Counted from the first letter of the stretch, positions 9,082-17,022 are shown. The stretch: DNA of 64,000 nt from Streptomyces scopuliridis RB72 (GCF_000718095.1 NZ_JOEI01000007.1:186001-250000), one strand, 5' to 3'. The notes: a model not told the origin generated them from the sequence alone. Made by a program: numbers and translations.

Positions 9082-9951
9082 TCAGTATTCGAACGCACGC
9101 GCCGTATTGCGGGAAATCGCCTCGGCCATGGCGTCCTCGTCGATCCCCCGCACCTCGGCCATCGCACGCAGCGTCACCGGAATGAGATAAGGCGCATTGG
9201 GCCGGCCGCGGTAGGGCGCCGGCGTGAGAAAGGGCGCGTCCGTCTCGACGAGAACAAGCTCCAATGGCGCTACTGTGAGCGCGTCACGCAACGGCTGAGC
9301 GTTTTTGAATGTGACATTGCCCGCAAAAGACATGTAATAGCCGGCCGCCGCACATACCTCGGCCATTTCCGCGTCACCGGAATAGCAATGGAACACCGTG
9401 CGTTCCGGAGCGCCTTCTTCCGCGAGGATTCGCAGCACATCGGCGTGCGCCTCGCGATCGTGGATCACAAGCGCCTTGCCGTGACGTTTGGCGATCTCGA
9501 TATGGGCGCGGAAGGAGCGCTCCTGGGCGGCCATGCCCTCGGGGCCCGTACGGAAGTAATCAAGGCCCGTCTCGCCGACGGCCCGTACCGGCGCCAGGGC
9601 GGCCAGCCGGTCGATCTCGGCCAGCGCGTCGTCCAACGCCGCGTCGCCGCCGCCCTCGCGGGCCCCCTGCCGCGACCAGCCGTCGGGGTCGCCGTGCACG
9701 ATGCGGGGCGCTTCGTTGGGGTGCAGCGCGACCGCCGCGTGGACGTTCTCGTACGCCGCCGCCGTCTCCGCGGCCCACCGCGAGCCCTTGAGGTCGCACC
9801 CCACCTGGACCACCGTCGTCACACCGACCGAGGCAGCCTTGGCGAGACCGTCCTCGACCGTGCCGTCCTGCATGTCCAGGTGGGTGTGCGCGTCCGCGAC
9901 CGGCACCCGAAGGGGCTCGGGCAGCGGTGGCGGGGCTTGTTTCGCACTCAT
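9082..9951 (-). CDS. tatD: TatD-family metal-dependent deoxyribonuclease
   Basis: A 289-residue TIM-barrel hydrolase. Metal ligands are visible in order: DAHTHLD (HxH), VGETGLDY, VIHDREAH, FHCYSGD and VETDAPFLTP. Normal length. Family knowledge: TatD proteins are 3'-5' DNases/hydrolases acting in DNA repair or turnover. Upstream of rpf-rsmA-ispE as in mycobacteria and other Streptomyces, but separated from rpf by ~190 bp, so it may have its own transcript. Confidence 0.93.
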   Translation of the reverse strand: MSAKQAPPPLPEPLRVPVADAHTHLDMQDGTVEDGLAKAASVGVTTVVQVGCDLKGSRWAAETAAAYENVHAAVALHPNEAPRIVHGDPDGWSRQGAREGGGDAALDDALAEIDRLAALAPVRAVGETGLDYFRTGPEGMAAQERSFRAHIEIAKRHGKALVIHDREAHADVLRILAEEGAPERTVFHCYSGDAEMAEVCAAAGYYMSFAGNVTFKNAQPLRDALTVAPLELVLVETDAPFLTPAPYRGRPNAPYLIPVTLRAMAEVRGIDEDAMAEAISRNTARAFEY

Positions 9952-10017
9952 GGGCGCGATCCTACGAGGGCCGCGCCCGGGAGATCACATGCGGTGGTAC
10001 GGGCGACTCGGGCTGGC

Positions 10018-10485
10018 TCACGTGCGGTGGTGGTGCTGGAAGGGATGCAGGAGGTCGGAGAGGTGCCAGTGGTGCTGCCTGGCCGCCTTGCCCGCTCCGG
10101 CCGCCGCGATCGCCCCGCCCTCCCCCGACGGGGCGGCTCCGGCGGCTCCGTCGGGTATCTCCCCGCCCGCCTGCGCCGGTATCTCCTCGGCCGCCGCCGC
10201 ACGCTTGGTCTTCGCCGGGTGGTGCTGCTCCGTCATGAGCGCGCGTACCGACGAGACCTGGCCGGAACGCATGATGCGGACGATGTGCCCCCCGCAGTTG
10301 ACGCAGTTCGGGCTGGACAGCGGGGAAGGTACCCGCGCCCCCTCGGACTTGTAGACGACGAAATTGTGGCCCGAGCCGTCGACGTGGTGCTCTATGTCGT
10401 ACGCCTGCTCCCAGCCGTGCCCACAACGCATACAACAAAAGGCATATGCCTCGTGGGCAGCGGCTGTACCCGTGATCTCACTCAT
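10018..10485 (-). CDS. zinc-ribbon hypothetical protein
   Basis: A 155-residue protein. I start it at ATG 10485, which follows GAGAGGAGCTGGC. The N-terminal half has two pairs of cysteines, CCMRCGHGWE and NCVNCGGH, 45 residues apart: a classic four-Cys zinc ribbon. The C-terminal half is Ala/Gly-rich with a His-rich tail (HHWHLSDLLHPFQHHH), which could add metal binding. Likely cytoplasmic and nucleic-acid or protein binding; no catalytic motif. It stands alone between rsmI and tatD on the same strand. Confidence 0.75.
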   Translation of the reverse strand: MSEITGTAAAHEAYAFCCMRCGHGWEQAYDIEHHVDGSGHNFVVYKSEGARVPSPLSSPNCVNCGGHIVRIMRSGQVSSVRALMTEQHHPAKTKRAAAAEEIPAQAGGEIPDGAAGAAPSGEGGAIAAAGAGKAARQHHWHLSDLLHPFQHHHRT

Positions 10486-10648
10486 GCCAGCTCCTCTCCA
10501 CTGACCAAGTGGACGCCTTTCACAGCGGGAGCGCATCAGCCCTGTCGATTAATGGATTGGTCTTGGCCTTCTCATGCCCAAAAGGCCCGGCACACGGTCT
10601 GCGCTTTACATTTCACGATAGTCCTTTGCCGTTGGCAGGAAACGTGCG

Positions 10649-11515
10649 CTACGGGGCCGCGCGTGCCGCGTTTTTGGCCGCGACGACCGCGTCGAACACC
10701 TCGCGCTTGGGCAGCCCCGCCTCGGCGGCGACGGCGGCGATCGCCTCCTTGCGCCGCTCCCCCGCCTCCTCGCGCACCCGCACCCGGCGCACCAGCTCCT
10801 CGGGGTCGAGCTCGCCGGGCACCGGCTCCGGGGCGCCCTCCACGACCACCGTGATCTCGCCCCGTACTCCCTCGGCCGCCCAGGCCGCCAGCTCGCCGAG
10901 ACCGCCGCGCCGCACCTCTTCGTACGTCTTGGTCAGTTCGCGGCAGACGGCCGCCCTGCGGTCGGCGCCGAAGACCTCGGCCATCGCGGCGAGGGTGTCG
11001 TCCAGGCGGTGCGGCGCCTCGAAGTAGACGAGCGTGCGCCGCTCGTCGGCGGCCTCCCGGAGCCGGCCGAGCCGCTCGCCCGCCTTGCGGGGCAGGAAAC
11101 CCTCGAAGCAGAAACGGTCCACCGGCAGCCCGGAGAGCGCCAGGGCGGTCAGCACGGCCGACGGGCCCGGCACGGCCGTGACCTTGATGTCCCGTTCGAC
11201 CGCCGCCGCCACCAGCCGGTAGCCGGGGTCGGAGACGGACGGCATGCCCGCGTCCGTGACCAGCAGCACCCGCGCCCCGCCCGTCAGCGCCTCAATCAGC
11301 TCCGGAGTCCGCGCGGACTCATTGCCCTCGAAGTACGACACGACCCGGCCGCGGGTGTGCACACCGAGCGCCTGGGTGAGCCTGCGCAGCCGCCGCGTGT
11401 CCTCCGCGGCGATCACATCGGCGGTCTCCAGCTCGGTGGCGAGCCGGGGCGGCGCGTCCGTGACATCACCGATGGGCGTCCCTGCGAGTACCAGCGTTCC
11501 AATCACATCCGCCAT
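10649..11515 (-). CDS. rsmI: 16S rRNA (cytidine-1402-2'-O)-methyltransferase
   Basis: A 288-residue tetrapyrrole-methylase-fold enzyme. Seen: GTLVLAGTPIGDVTDAP at the N-terminus, AAEDTRRLRRL, the SAM-binding VTDAGMPSVSDPG, and PGPSAVLTALALSGLP. Function by family: 2'-O-methylation of C1402 in the decoding centre of 16S rRNA. Start ATG 11515 chosen by alignment of the usual N-terminus; 38 upstream in-frame residues are Arg-rich shadow. Transcribed divergently from pmt with a 53-bp gap that must hold both promoters. Confidence 0.95.
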   Translation of the reverse strand: MADVIGTLVLAGTPIGDVTDAPPRLATELETADVIAAEDTRRLRRLTQALGVHTRGRVVSYFEGNESARTPELIEALTGGARVLLVTDAGMPSVSDPGYRLVAAAVERDIKVTAVPGPSAVLTALALSGLPVDRFCFEGFLPRKAGERLGRLREAADERRTLVYFEAPHRLDDTLAAMAEVFGADRRAAVCRELTKTYEEVRRGGLGELAAWAAEGVRGEITVVVEGAPEPVPGELDPEELVRRVRVREEAGERRKEAIAAVAAEAGLPKREVFDAVVAAKNAARAAP

Positions 11516-11568
11516 CCTCGCAGGGCGCGAGGCGCCCCACGCACAGCGGCGTTCCCTACGATGGCGCG

Positions 11569-13287
11569 GTGACCAGTACTGCGCCAGAAGCCCTCCACGG
11601 GCACGACGCCGGCGACAAGCCGCCCTCATGGCCTCAGCGGCTGCGCCGATTCGGCCATGTGCCCCGGCCGGTGACCGGGCTGCGCGAGCGGCTGGTGCCG
11701 CCGTACACCCGGCCCTCGGAGCGGCTGTGGGCCGTCCTCGGCGTGCCTCCCCGGCTCGCGGACCGGATGATCCGCTGGTCCGCGTGGGGCGGGCCGCTGC
11801 TCGTGGCGCTGGTCGCCGGGGTGCTGCGGTTCTGGAACCTGGGCAGCCCCAAGGCGGTGATATTCGATGAGACGTACTACGCGAAGGACGCCTGGGCGCT
11901 CGTCAACCAGGGGTACGAGGGCAGCTGGCCCAAGGACATCGACAAGTCGATCCTGAAGGATCCGTCCTCGGTCCCGGTGCCGACCGATCCCGGCTATGTG
12001 GTGCATCCGCCGGTGGGCAAGTGGGTCATCGGCCTCGGCGAGCACTTCTTCGGGTTCAACCCCTTCGGCTGGCGCTTCATGGTGGCCCTGCTCGGCACGC
12101 TCTCGGTGCTGATGCTGTGCCGGATCGGGCGGCGGCTGTTCCGTTCCACGTTCCTGGGGTGCCTGGCGGGCGCACTGCTCGCGGTGGACGGCCTGCACTT
12201 CGTGATGAGCCGCACTGCCCTGCTCGACCTCGTGCTGATGTTCTTCGTGCTGGCCGCCTTCGGCTGTCTGCTGATCGACCGCGACTGGGCGCGGCGGAGA
12301 CTGGCGGCGGCGCTCCCGGTGGACGAGGAGGGCGTGCTGCGCCCGGACAGGGAAGTCGCGGAGAATCTGCGGCTCGGCCTGCGGCCGTGGCGGATCGCGG
12401 CCGGGCTGATGCTGGGCCTGGCCTTCGCGACGAAGTGGAACGGGCTCTACATCCTGGCCGCCTTCGGGATCATGTGTGTGGTGTGGGACCTGGGCGCGCG
12501 CCGGACGGCGGGCGGGGGGCCGTTCTGGGGGGTGTTCCGGCGGGATCTGCTGCCGGCCTTCTTCTCGACGGTCCCGGTCGCGATCCTCACGTACATCGCC
12601 TCATGGACCGGCTGGATCGTCACCGACAAGGGCTACTTCAGGAACTGGGCCGAGACGGCGGGCAAGGGCGGCAACTGGACCTGGCTGCCCGACTGGCTGC
12701 GCAGCCTCTGGCACTACGAGAACGAGGTCTACAGCTTCCACGTCAATCTGACCTCGGGCCACACCTACCAGTCGAACCCGTGGAGCTGGATCGTCCTGGG
12801 CCGCCCGGTCTCGTACTTCTACGAGGACCCGGCGGCCGGCACCGACGGCTGCCCGGCGTCCACGGCCGGCAAGTGCGCCCGCGAGGTCCTGGCGATCGGC
12901 ACCCCGCTGCTCTGGTGGGCGGGGGCCTTCGCGCTCTGCTACGTCCTGTACCGCTGGTTCTTCCGCCGCGACTGGCGCGCGGGCGCGATCGCCTGCGCGG
13001 TGGCGGCGGGCTGGCTGCCCTGGTTCCTGTACCAGGAGCGGACGATCTTCCTCTTCTACGCGGTCGTCTTCGTCCCGTTCCTCTGTCTCGCGGTCGCGAT
13101 GATGATCGGCGCGATCGTGGGGCCGGCGGGCTCGGACGAGAGACGCAGGACGATCGGCGCGGTCGGCGCCGGGGTGCTGGTCCTGCTGATCATCTGGAAC
13201 TTCATCTACTTCTGGCCGCTGTACACGGGCACGGCGATCCCGCTGGACGCGTGGCGCAACCGGATGTGGCTCGACACCTGGGTGTAG
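11569..13287 (+). CDS. pmt: protein O-mannosyltransferase (PMT family)
   Basis: A 572-residue multi-pass membrane glycosyltransferase that moves mannose from polyprenyl-phosphate-mannose to exported proteins. Seen: the catalytic DE pair at residues 100-101 in FDETYYAKDAW, at least nine hydrophobic segments, an extracytoplasmic loop with WHYENEVYSFHVNL, and a typical C-terminal RNRMWLDTWV. GTG start at 11569. Knowledge: in S. coelicolor this gene (SCO3154) is needed for protein mannosylation and for phiC31 infection. The last 30 codons lie in the att repeat of the integrated element; the original 3' end now sits at 27117-27206, and the element supplies an equivalent one, so the protein is full length. 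Confidence 0.95.
   Translation: MTSTAPEALHGHDAGDKPPSWPQRLRRFGHVPRPVTGLRERLVPPYTRPSERLWAVLGVPPRLADRMIRWSAWGGPLLVALVAGVLRFWNLGSPKAVIFDETYYAKDAWALVNQGYEGSWPKDIDKSILKDPSSVPVPTDPGYVVHPPVGKWVIGLGEHFFGFNPFGWRFMVALLGTLSVLMLCRIGRRLFRSTFLGCLAGALLAVDGLHFVMSRTALLDLVLMFFVLAAFGCLLIDRDWARRRLAAALPVDEEGVLRPDREVAENLRLGLRPWRIAAGLMLGLAFATKWNGLYILAAFGIMCVVWDLGARRTAGGGPFWGVFRRDLLPAFFSTVPVAILTYIASWTGWIVTDKGYFRNWAETAGKGGNWTWLPDWLRSLWHYENEVYSFHVNLTSGHTYQSNPWSWIVLGRPVSYFYEDPAAGTDGCPASTAGKCAREVLAIGTPLLWWAGAFALCYVLYRWFFRRDWRAGAIACAVAAGWLPWFLYQERTIFLFYAVVFVPFLCLAVAMMIGAIVGPAGSDERRRTIGAVGAGVLVLLIIWNFIYFWPLYTGTAIPLDAWRNRMWLDTWV
13197..13283 (+). repeat. attL: 87-bp attachment repeat within pmt
   Basis: Positions 13197-13283 match 27117-27203 with a single difference (C at 13261, A at 27181), a synonymous change in an Arg codon (CGG/AGG). 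The repeat covers the last 29 sense codons of pmt up to the first bases of the final Val codon. Outside it both sequences diverge at once. This is the left boundary of the integrated element. Confidence 0.93.
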
Positions 13288-13297
13288 CAGCCAAAAC

Positions 13298-13330
13298 GAC
13301 GACGCCCGCGCGGTGGGCGCGGGCGTCGTC
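13298..13330 (+). terminator. insulating terminator at the left end of the element
   Basis: A perfect 14-bp stem (GACGACGCCCGCGC and its complement) with a 5-nt loop begins 11 bp after the pmt stop codon. It lies just outside attL on the element side, so the element brought it. Confidence 0.85.
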
Positions 13331-13360
13331 TCGGTTGTTGGTGGTCGTCATTGGTCATCG

Positions 13361-13392
13361 TGGGCCGCCCTTGGACGGCCCACAGACGGCCC
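13361..13392. repeat. candidate arm-type integrase/Xis sites, left end
   Basis: Contains the dyad TGGGCCG...CGGCCCA (13361-13367/13376-13382) and the 18-mer ACGGCCCACAGACGGCCC (13375-13392). The same 18-mer recurs 69 bp before attR at 27031-27048. Shared near-end repeats flanking the core are what tyrosine-integrase systems use as arm sites. Confidence 0.6.
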
Positions 13393-13515
13393 CACCTTCG
13401 CGCGCGTTCGCGTTGGTCAGAGGGCCTTGGTGATGGCTCTCCGACGAGTGCCATCACCGTCCAAGTCAACGTGCGAGTCTTGACCAGGATCCTGGCCGAG
13501 AGAGAGGGAGTGGGC

Positions 13516-13983
13516 GTGCCACAGCAGATCAGCCCCCGGGGAACCTTCCTGAAGATCGCCGACGCGGTGAAGTCTCAGATCGAAGCAGATGACGAGATGA
13601 CAGAGCTCCCGTCTGTCGCCGACCTCATGAGTGACCACGGGATCTCCCGTGGGGTGGCGCTCAGGGCCTTTGGGGTGCTCAAGGAAGCAGGTATCGCGGA
13701 GCCGGTACCCGGTGGTCGCTGGCGCGTGATCAGGGGCTCCGACCGCACCGACCGCCGGCCGTTGGCTGAACGGATCGCTGAAGTCTTCATCACGGACGGC
13801 CTCAAGGTGGGTGAGCCGTTCCCGAGCGCGTCCGCGCTGAGCGACCGCTTCGGCGCATCACGCCCCACGGTGACCAAGGCACTGAGCAAGCTGGAAGCGG
13901 CGGGACTGTTGTCCGAAGCCCAGCAGGGGAAGCCGCGAACCGTACGGGCCTTGCCCGATCGAGAGGAGCGTTCCGAACCTTGA
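13516..13983 (+). CDS. GntR-family regulator with two winged helices (KorSA-like)
   Basis: A 155-residue protein of two tandem GntR-type winged-helix halves: residues ~8-65 (LPSVADLMSDHGISRGVALR) and ~75-135 (FPSASALSDRFGASRPTVTK). It has no ligand-binding domain. I use GTG 13516, preceded by GAGAGAGGGAG; a second GTG lies two codons upstream. Knowledge: pSAM2 KorSA is a GntR repressor of the activator pra and thus of transfer and replication; position and class suggest the same role. Its stop overlaps the start of the HD gene. Confidence 0.82.
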   Translation: MPQQISPRGTFLKIADAVKSQIEADDEMTELPSVADLMSDHGISRGVALRAFGVLKEAGIAEPVPGGRWRVIRGSDRTDRRPLAERIAEVFITDGLKVGEPFPSASALSDRFGASRPTVTKALSKLEAAGLLSEAQQGKPRTVRALPDREERSEP

Positions 13984-14552
13984 GTACTGACGGATTGACC
14001 GAGTGGGCCTATCCCCTCGCTGAGTCCCTGCTCTCCGAGGCGCTACCTCGCCGGTGGGCGCATTCGCTGGGTGTAGCCGAGAGGGCCCGGACGATCGCCC
14101 CGATTCTTGGCGCGGACGCCGATCTCATGGAGGCGGCGGCGGTGCTGCACGACATCGGGTATGCGCCTGATGTCGCCAAGACCGGCTTTCATCCCCTGGA
14201 TGGTGCGCGCTACCTCCGGGAAGCTGCCCACGCGGACGAACGCGTCGTCTGCCTTGTCGCGCATCACTCATGCTCATGGATGGAGGCCGAAGCACGCGGG
14301 TTGCGGGGCGAACTTGAGACTCAGTTCCCGCGTCAGGCCGCGCATCTGAACGATGCGCTGTGCTACTGCGACATGAACACGACGCCGGACGGCACCCCGA
14401 CGAACCCAGTGGACCGGGTGAACGAGATCGCCGGACGGTATGGCGCTGACAGCCTCATCGGTACGTTCATCCGGCGCGCTGAGCCGGAGATCCTGGCGAG
14501 CACGTCTCGGGTGCTCGAACGGCTCGCCAGTACCGTCCGTCAACCGATGTAG
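13980..14552 (+). CDS. HD-domain phosphohydrolase
   Basis: A 190-residue HD-family protein: RRWAHSLGVAERA supplies the first His, AAAVLHDIGYAP the HD pair, and VCLVAHHS a later His. Such proteins cleave phosphoester or nucleotide substrates with a divalent metal; the substrate here is unknown. The start is a TTG at 13980 overlapping the TGA of the GntR gene, so translation is coupled. Its 3' end overlaps the convergent NUDIX gene by 13 bp. HD and NUDIX proteins beside the regulators recur in AICEs; a nucleotide-signal role is inference. Confidence 0.82.
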   Translation: MSTDGLTEWAYPLAESLLSEALPRRWAHSLGVAERARTIAPILGADADLMEAAAVLHDIGYAPDVAKTGFHPLDGARYLREAAHADERVVCLVAHHSCSWMEAEARGLRGELETQFPRQAAHLNDALCYCDMNTTPDGTPTNPVDRVNEIAGRYGADSLIGTFIRRAEPEILASTSRVLERLASTVRQPM

Positions 14553-15013
14553 GGCGCTGTCCGGGCCCGGTCCATCGCGTGCTGGATCCGGAGTCGCATG
14601 GTGGGGTGGATGTCGAACGCCGACAGGTCCGCAGGAGGAACCCAGCGGACCTCCGTCGTTTCGTCGCTCGTACGGACCTCACCACCGACCGGCCGCGCGC
14701 GGAAGCAGATGCTGAACTGCTGGCGCACCTCGCCGTCGTCGTACTGCATCACGTGTCCGGGGTCGGTGTAGATCCCGGACATGTCGATGACCTCGGCCTT
14801 GATCCCGGTCTCTTCCCAGACCTCACGCACCACGGTGTCGCTGATGGATTCCCCGGCGTCATGGCCACCGCCGGGGAGTGCCCAACGGCCGTTGTCGGAA
14901 CGCCGGATCAACAGCACCTCGTCCGCATCGTTCTGTACGAACGCCACGACGGACGGGACAACGGAGTTGGCCGGCGGCGCTTTGGGGTCGTGAAGGTAGT
15001 CGATACGTCCCAT
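14540..15013 (-). CDS. NUDIX hydrolase
   Basis: A 157-residue protein with a complete Nudix box, GGHDAGESISDTVVREVWEE followed by TG (G-x5-E-x7-REV-x-EE-x-G). It hydrolyses a nucleoside diphosphate linked to another group; the exact substrate cannot be read from sequence. I start at ATG 15013 (MGRIDYLHDP), 6 bp after GGGAGCTTGAGA; a TTG two codons earlier is possible. It lies 2 bp downstream of the XRE gene and is clearly in its operon. Knowledge: pSAM2 and relatives also carry a Nudix gene in the pra region, affecting transfer. Confidence 0.9.
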   Translation of the reverse strand: MGRIDYLHDPKAPPANSVVPSVVAFVQNDADEVLLIRRSDNGRWALPGGGHDAGESISDTVVREVWEETGIKAEVIDMSGIYTDPGHVMQYDDGEVRQQFSICFRARPVGGEVRTSDETTEVRWVPPADLSAFDIHPTMRLRIQHAMDRARTAPYIG

Positions 15014-15015
15014 TC

Positions 15016-15774
15016 TCAAGCTCCCGTGATGTCGAGGTCTGTTACCGGTCGCGCGCTGCCCCAGGTCTGTTCGATGCTATTCGCGTACGTGTCGAAGAGC
15101 CCACCTCCGGGGAGTCTTCGCAGGTGAAGGACGGGCGCCATGTACGCGCCGATGCCGTAGACGTGGGTGTTGACGAGCATCTCGTCATCGGAGCGGAAGA
15201 GCGAGTTGTAGAGCGTCGCATCGTGAAGCCGGAACCCTATGTCCGGGTGGCTGGTGAAGAGCGGACGGTAGTTCACCAGAGCATTGCGAATCTTGCCGTC
15301 CATGATGCGGTGGCCCTCATCTATGCCGCGCTGCTGGACCGCCGCGCAGTCGGGGTCCCCCAACAGGATGCGGACCTGAGTGGATCCCTGCACCTTCTCT
15401 TTGAGCAGGTCGTGGAACAACGGGTCCTCCGACAACCAGAGGCCGGAGTACACCAGCACGTCAACGTGCGTCTGCGCCCGCGCGTATATCTCGCGCCATA
15501 GCCCGTTGGGCACCATGTGCCGGTGCGGGTAGACGGTGACGATCTCCGCTTTGCTCAGGTCAGACGCACTCTCGATCGCGCGGTCGTCGTTCCACAGGGT
15601 TGTCACATCAACCTTGAGCACTGACGCGGTGGCGCACTGATGTCGCCGGTACGGCACCTTGCCTTGAGTGATCCAGCGCTCAACCGTCTTTGGGTTGACC
15701 TCGATCTCTTCGGCCAGGTCGTGCACGGTCATGCCCTGGGCGAGAAGGGCCGACCGTAAGCGTTCGTTGGACAT
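15016..15774 (-). CDS. XRE-type regulator with a C-terminal effector-like domain
   Basis: A 252-residue protein. Residues ~10-45 form a helix-turn-helix (GMTVHDLAEEIEVNPKTVER). The C-terminal ~170 residues form an alpha/beta domain with VDVLVYSGLWLSEDP and VRILLGDPDC, reminiscent of phospholipase-D-like folds but without a clear HKD motif, so probably a sensing domain. It is the first gene of the minus-strand pair XRE-NUDIX and is divergent from the transfer operon across a regulatory gap with direct repeats, so it is a good candidate for the activator or repressor of that operon. Confidence 0.8.
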   Translation of the reverse strand: MSNERLRSALLAQGMTVHDLAEEIEVNPKTVERWITQGKVPYRRHQCATASVLKVDVTTLWNDDRAIESASDLSKAEIVTVYPHRHMVPNGLWREIYARAQTHVDVLVYSGLWLSEDPLFHDLLKEKVQGSTQVRILLGDPDCAAVQQRGIDEGHRIMDGKIRNALVNYRPLFTSHPDIGFRLHDATLYNSLFRSDDEMLVNTHVYGIGAYMAPVLHLRRLPGGGLFDTYANSIEQTWGSARPVTDLDITGA

Positions 15775-15885
15775 CTCTACCCCCGATGGGACGTCTAGGG
15801 ACCTCTTGAAGGTAGCCAGATGAATTCAAGCTGTCCACGTACGGGGTAAACAACGCCCCTCACCTGCGGTGATCCTGATGGTGCG

Positions 15886-15958
15886 CCAAGAAGTTCCGGC
15901 GCAAGACCCAAGAAGTTCGTGGCTCGACTTGACGAAACCACGATGTAGGACCTGTAAT
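15886..15958 (+). promoter_or_regulatory. promoter of the transfer operon with paired direct repeats
   Basis: A strong sigma-HrdB-like promoter reads TTGACG (15929-15934), 18 bp, TGTAAT (15953-15958). Just upstream, CCAAGAAGTTC occurs twice, at 15886-15896 and 15908-15918, a 22-bp pitch (two helical turns), the geometry expected of a dimeric regulator. Further upstream an inverted pair CTTGAA/TTCAAG (15805-15810, 15825-15830) lies close to the divergent XRE start and may be its operator. The gap from 15775 to 16431 holds no credible gene. Confidence 0.65.
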
Positions 15959-16044
15959 AGAGGTACCGCATCGGACGGAAGCCCGCAGCGGGACGTACGC
16001 CCTGAGGGCCCCGGCAACGGGAGTGAGCCCGAAGGAAGCGGTCG

Positions 16045-16069
16045 TTGCTTGAGAACTGAACAGCGTGCC
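16045..16069 (+). promoter_or_regulatory. rRNA boxA-like antitermination sequence in leader
   Basis: About 80 nt downstream of the predicted transcription start, TTGCTTGAGAACTGAACAGC (16045-16064) and the following GTGCC closely follow the boxA region of actinobacterial rRNA leaders (TTTGAGAACTcAAtAGtGTG type). In rRNA operons NusB/NusE load there and make RNA polymerase resistant to Rho. The leader is ~470 nt, untranslated, and precedes an operon of at least nine genes. Further hairpins follow at 16327-16346 and 16360-16384. Confidence 0.6.
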
Positions 16070-16431
16070 GCTCCAGCCACCTGCACTTGGGTGGTCGATG
16101 GGGCCGCCTCCAGTCCGGGATGTTCACGGACTCGGGAGGTCGTCTCCGGCCCTGGCAAGGGTTCGGGAGACCGCCGGAGTGATCCGGCCGCACGCCGCCG
16201 CGTCGTGGGTTACGCGGTCCGGGGCCACCAACCTCCCCGGGGCATCAAAAGGGGCGCTGTCCACCGAGTCACCCGGGGGTGGGCAGGGGTCGCACAACCT
16301 GTGCGGCCAACGATCACCCGGTCACCTCCGCAGCCTGAGTGCTGCGGCCGGTTGCCTCCGCTGCTCGTCTCGTACGAGCAGCGCTGAGGGGAGCCGGAAC
16401 GTTTGTTCCATCAACCGAAGGGATTCCCAAC

Positions 16432-16881
16432 ATGGTTGCCAGTCTGATTGCGGTACTTGGCACGCTTCTTGGGTCGGTCACCGCGTACGTGCTTCAGCAG
16501 CGTGGCGCCCGTGCGGAGCGGGCGGAGAGCAGGACGGAGACGGCCCGGCGGGACCGGATCGCGGCGGTGACCGCCGTGGCGGTCGCGCTGAATGACCACC
16601 GCCGGGCGATGTGGGTCCGCGAGGATCTGCGCCTGGCCGGCGAGGACACGACGGTCTATCAGGCGGCCCGTGCGGAGAGTCACATCACCCGGTCCGCGCT
16701 CACAGCGCCGCTGGTCACAGTCGAGATCCTGGCGCCGGAGCTGGCCGAGGCCGCGCACAGCGCCGCCCGCGCCGCCTACGCCATGCGGAACGCGGCCGAC
16801 GCGGACGCTCTGACGGCGCTGCGCACGGAGGCCATCGATGCCGCTGACCGGCTGGTCCGGCGGGCCGCCGCACTGGCCTGA
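16432..16881 (+). CDS. kilB: KilB-like plasmid spread protein
   Basis: A 149-residue protein: one N-terminal hydrophobic segment (LIAVLGTLLGSVTAYVL), then a basic Arg-rich linker and a long Ala-rich amphipathic helical region including DHRRAMWVREDLRLAGED, which I recall from proteins annotated KilB in Streptomyces elements. Family knowledge: KilB/Spd proteins act in intramycelial spread of the element after the first transfer. Start ATG 16432. First gene of the transfer operon, after the long leader. Confidence 0.75.
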   Translation: MVASLIAVLGTLLGSVTAYVLQQRGARAERAESRTETARRDRIAAVTAVAVALNDHRRAMWVREDLRLAGEDTTVYQAARAESHITRSALTAPLVTVEILAPELAEAAHSAARAAYAMRNAADADALTALRTEAIDAADRLVRRAAALA

Positions 16882-16890
16882 GACTCCACC

Positions 16891-16933
16891 GCCCCGATGG
16901 TCGCAGGGCCGGTTCGACTCCGGCCCGGGGCAC
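16891..16933 (+). ncRNA. tRNA-like acceptor/T-arm minihelix 1
   Basis: Ten bp after the kilB stop codon: GCCCCG (16891-16896) can pair with CGGGGC (16926-16931), closing over a perfect T-arm GCCGGTTCGACTCCGGC (16908-16924) with the canonical TTCGANY loop, then discriminator A and C. There is no D-arm or anticodon arm; the linker is ~11 nt. The last 26 nt are identical to the second element at 19277-19302. It resembles the minimal RNase P substrate. A decayed tRNA 3' half is the alternative. Confidence 0.5.
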
Positions 16934-16951
16934 TTCCACCCAGAACGGCGC

Positions 16952-16981
16952 GCGGCCCCGGTGCTCGAACACCGGGGCCGC
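16952..16981 (+). other. strong hairpin between kilB and next gene
   Basis: A perfect 12-bp stem (GCGGCCCCGGTG and complement) with loop CTCGAA. It follows the tRNA-like element by 18 nt and precedes the next ribosome site. It could terminate, attenuate or protect a processed mRNA end. Confidence 0.7.
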
Positions 16982-17022
16982 TGGTTTGGGCCGTTCGCCA
17001 TCTGATGAGGAGCACACGACCC

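Noticed and set aside
11569..13287. pmt disrupted by the insertion
   Set aside because: The frame runs through attL to a normal C-terminus identical in protein sequence to that encoded at attR.
15869..16387. 172-codon plus-strand frame in the leader of the transfer operon
   Set aside because: No ribosome site, atypical composition, contains promoter and boxA-like sequence; better read as untranslated leader.
16891..16933. Complete tRNA gene
   Set aside because: Only ~11 nt between acceptor strand and T-arm, so no D or anticodon arm. A degraded tRNA 3' half (old att site) is possible, but the second copy keeps seven acceptor pairs with a different linker, which favours a maintained structure.
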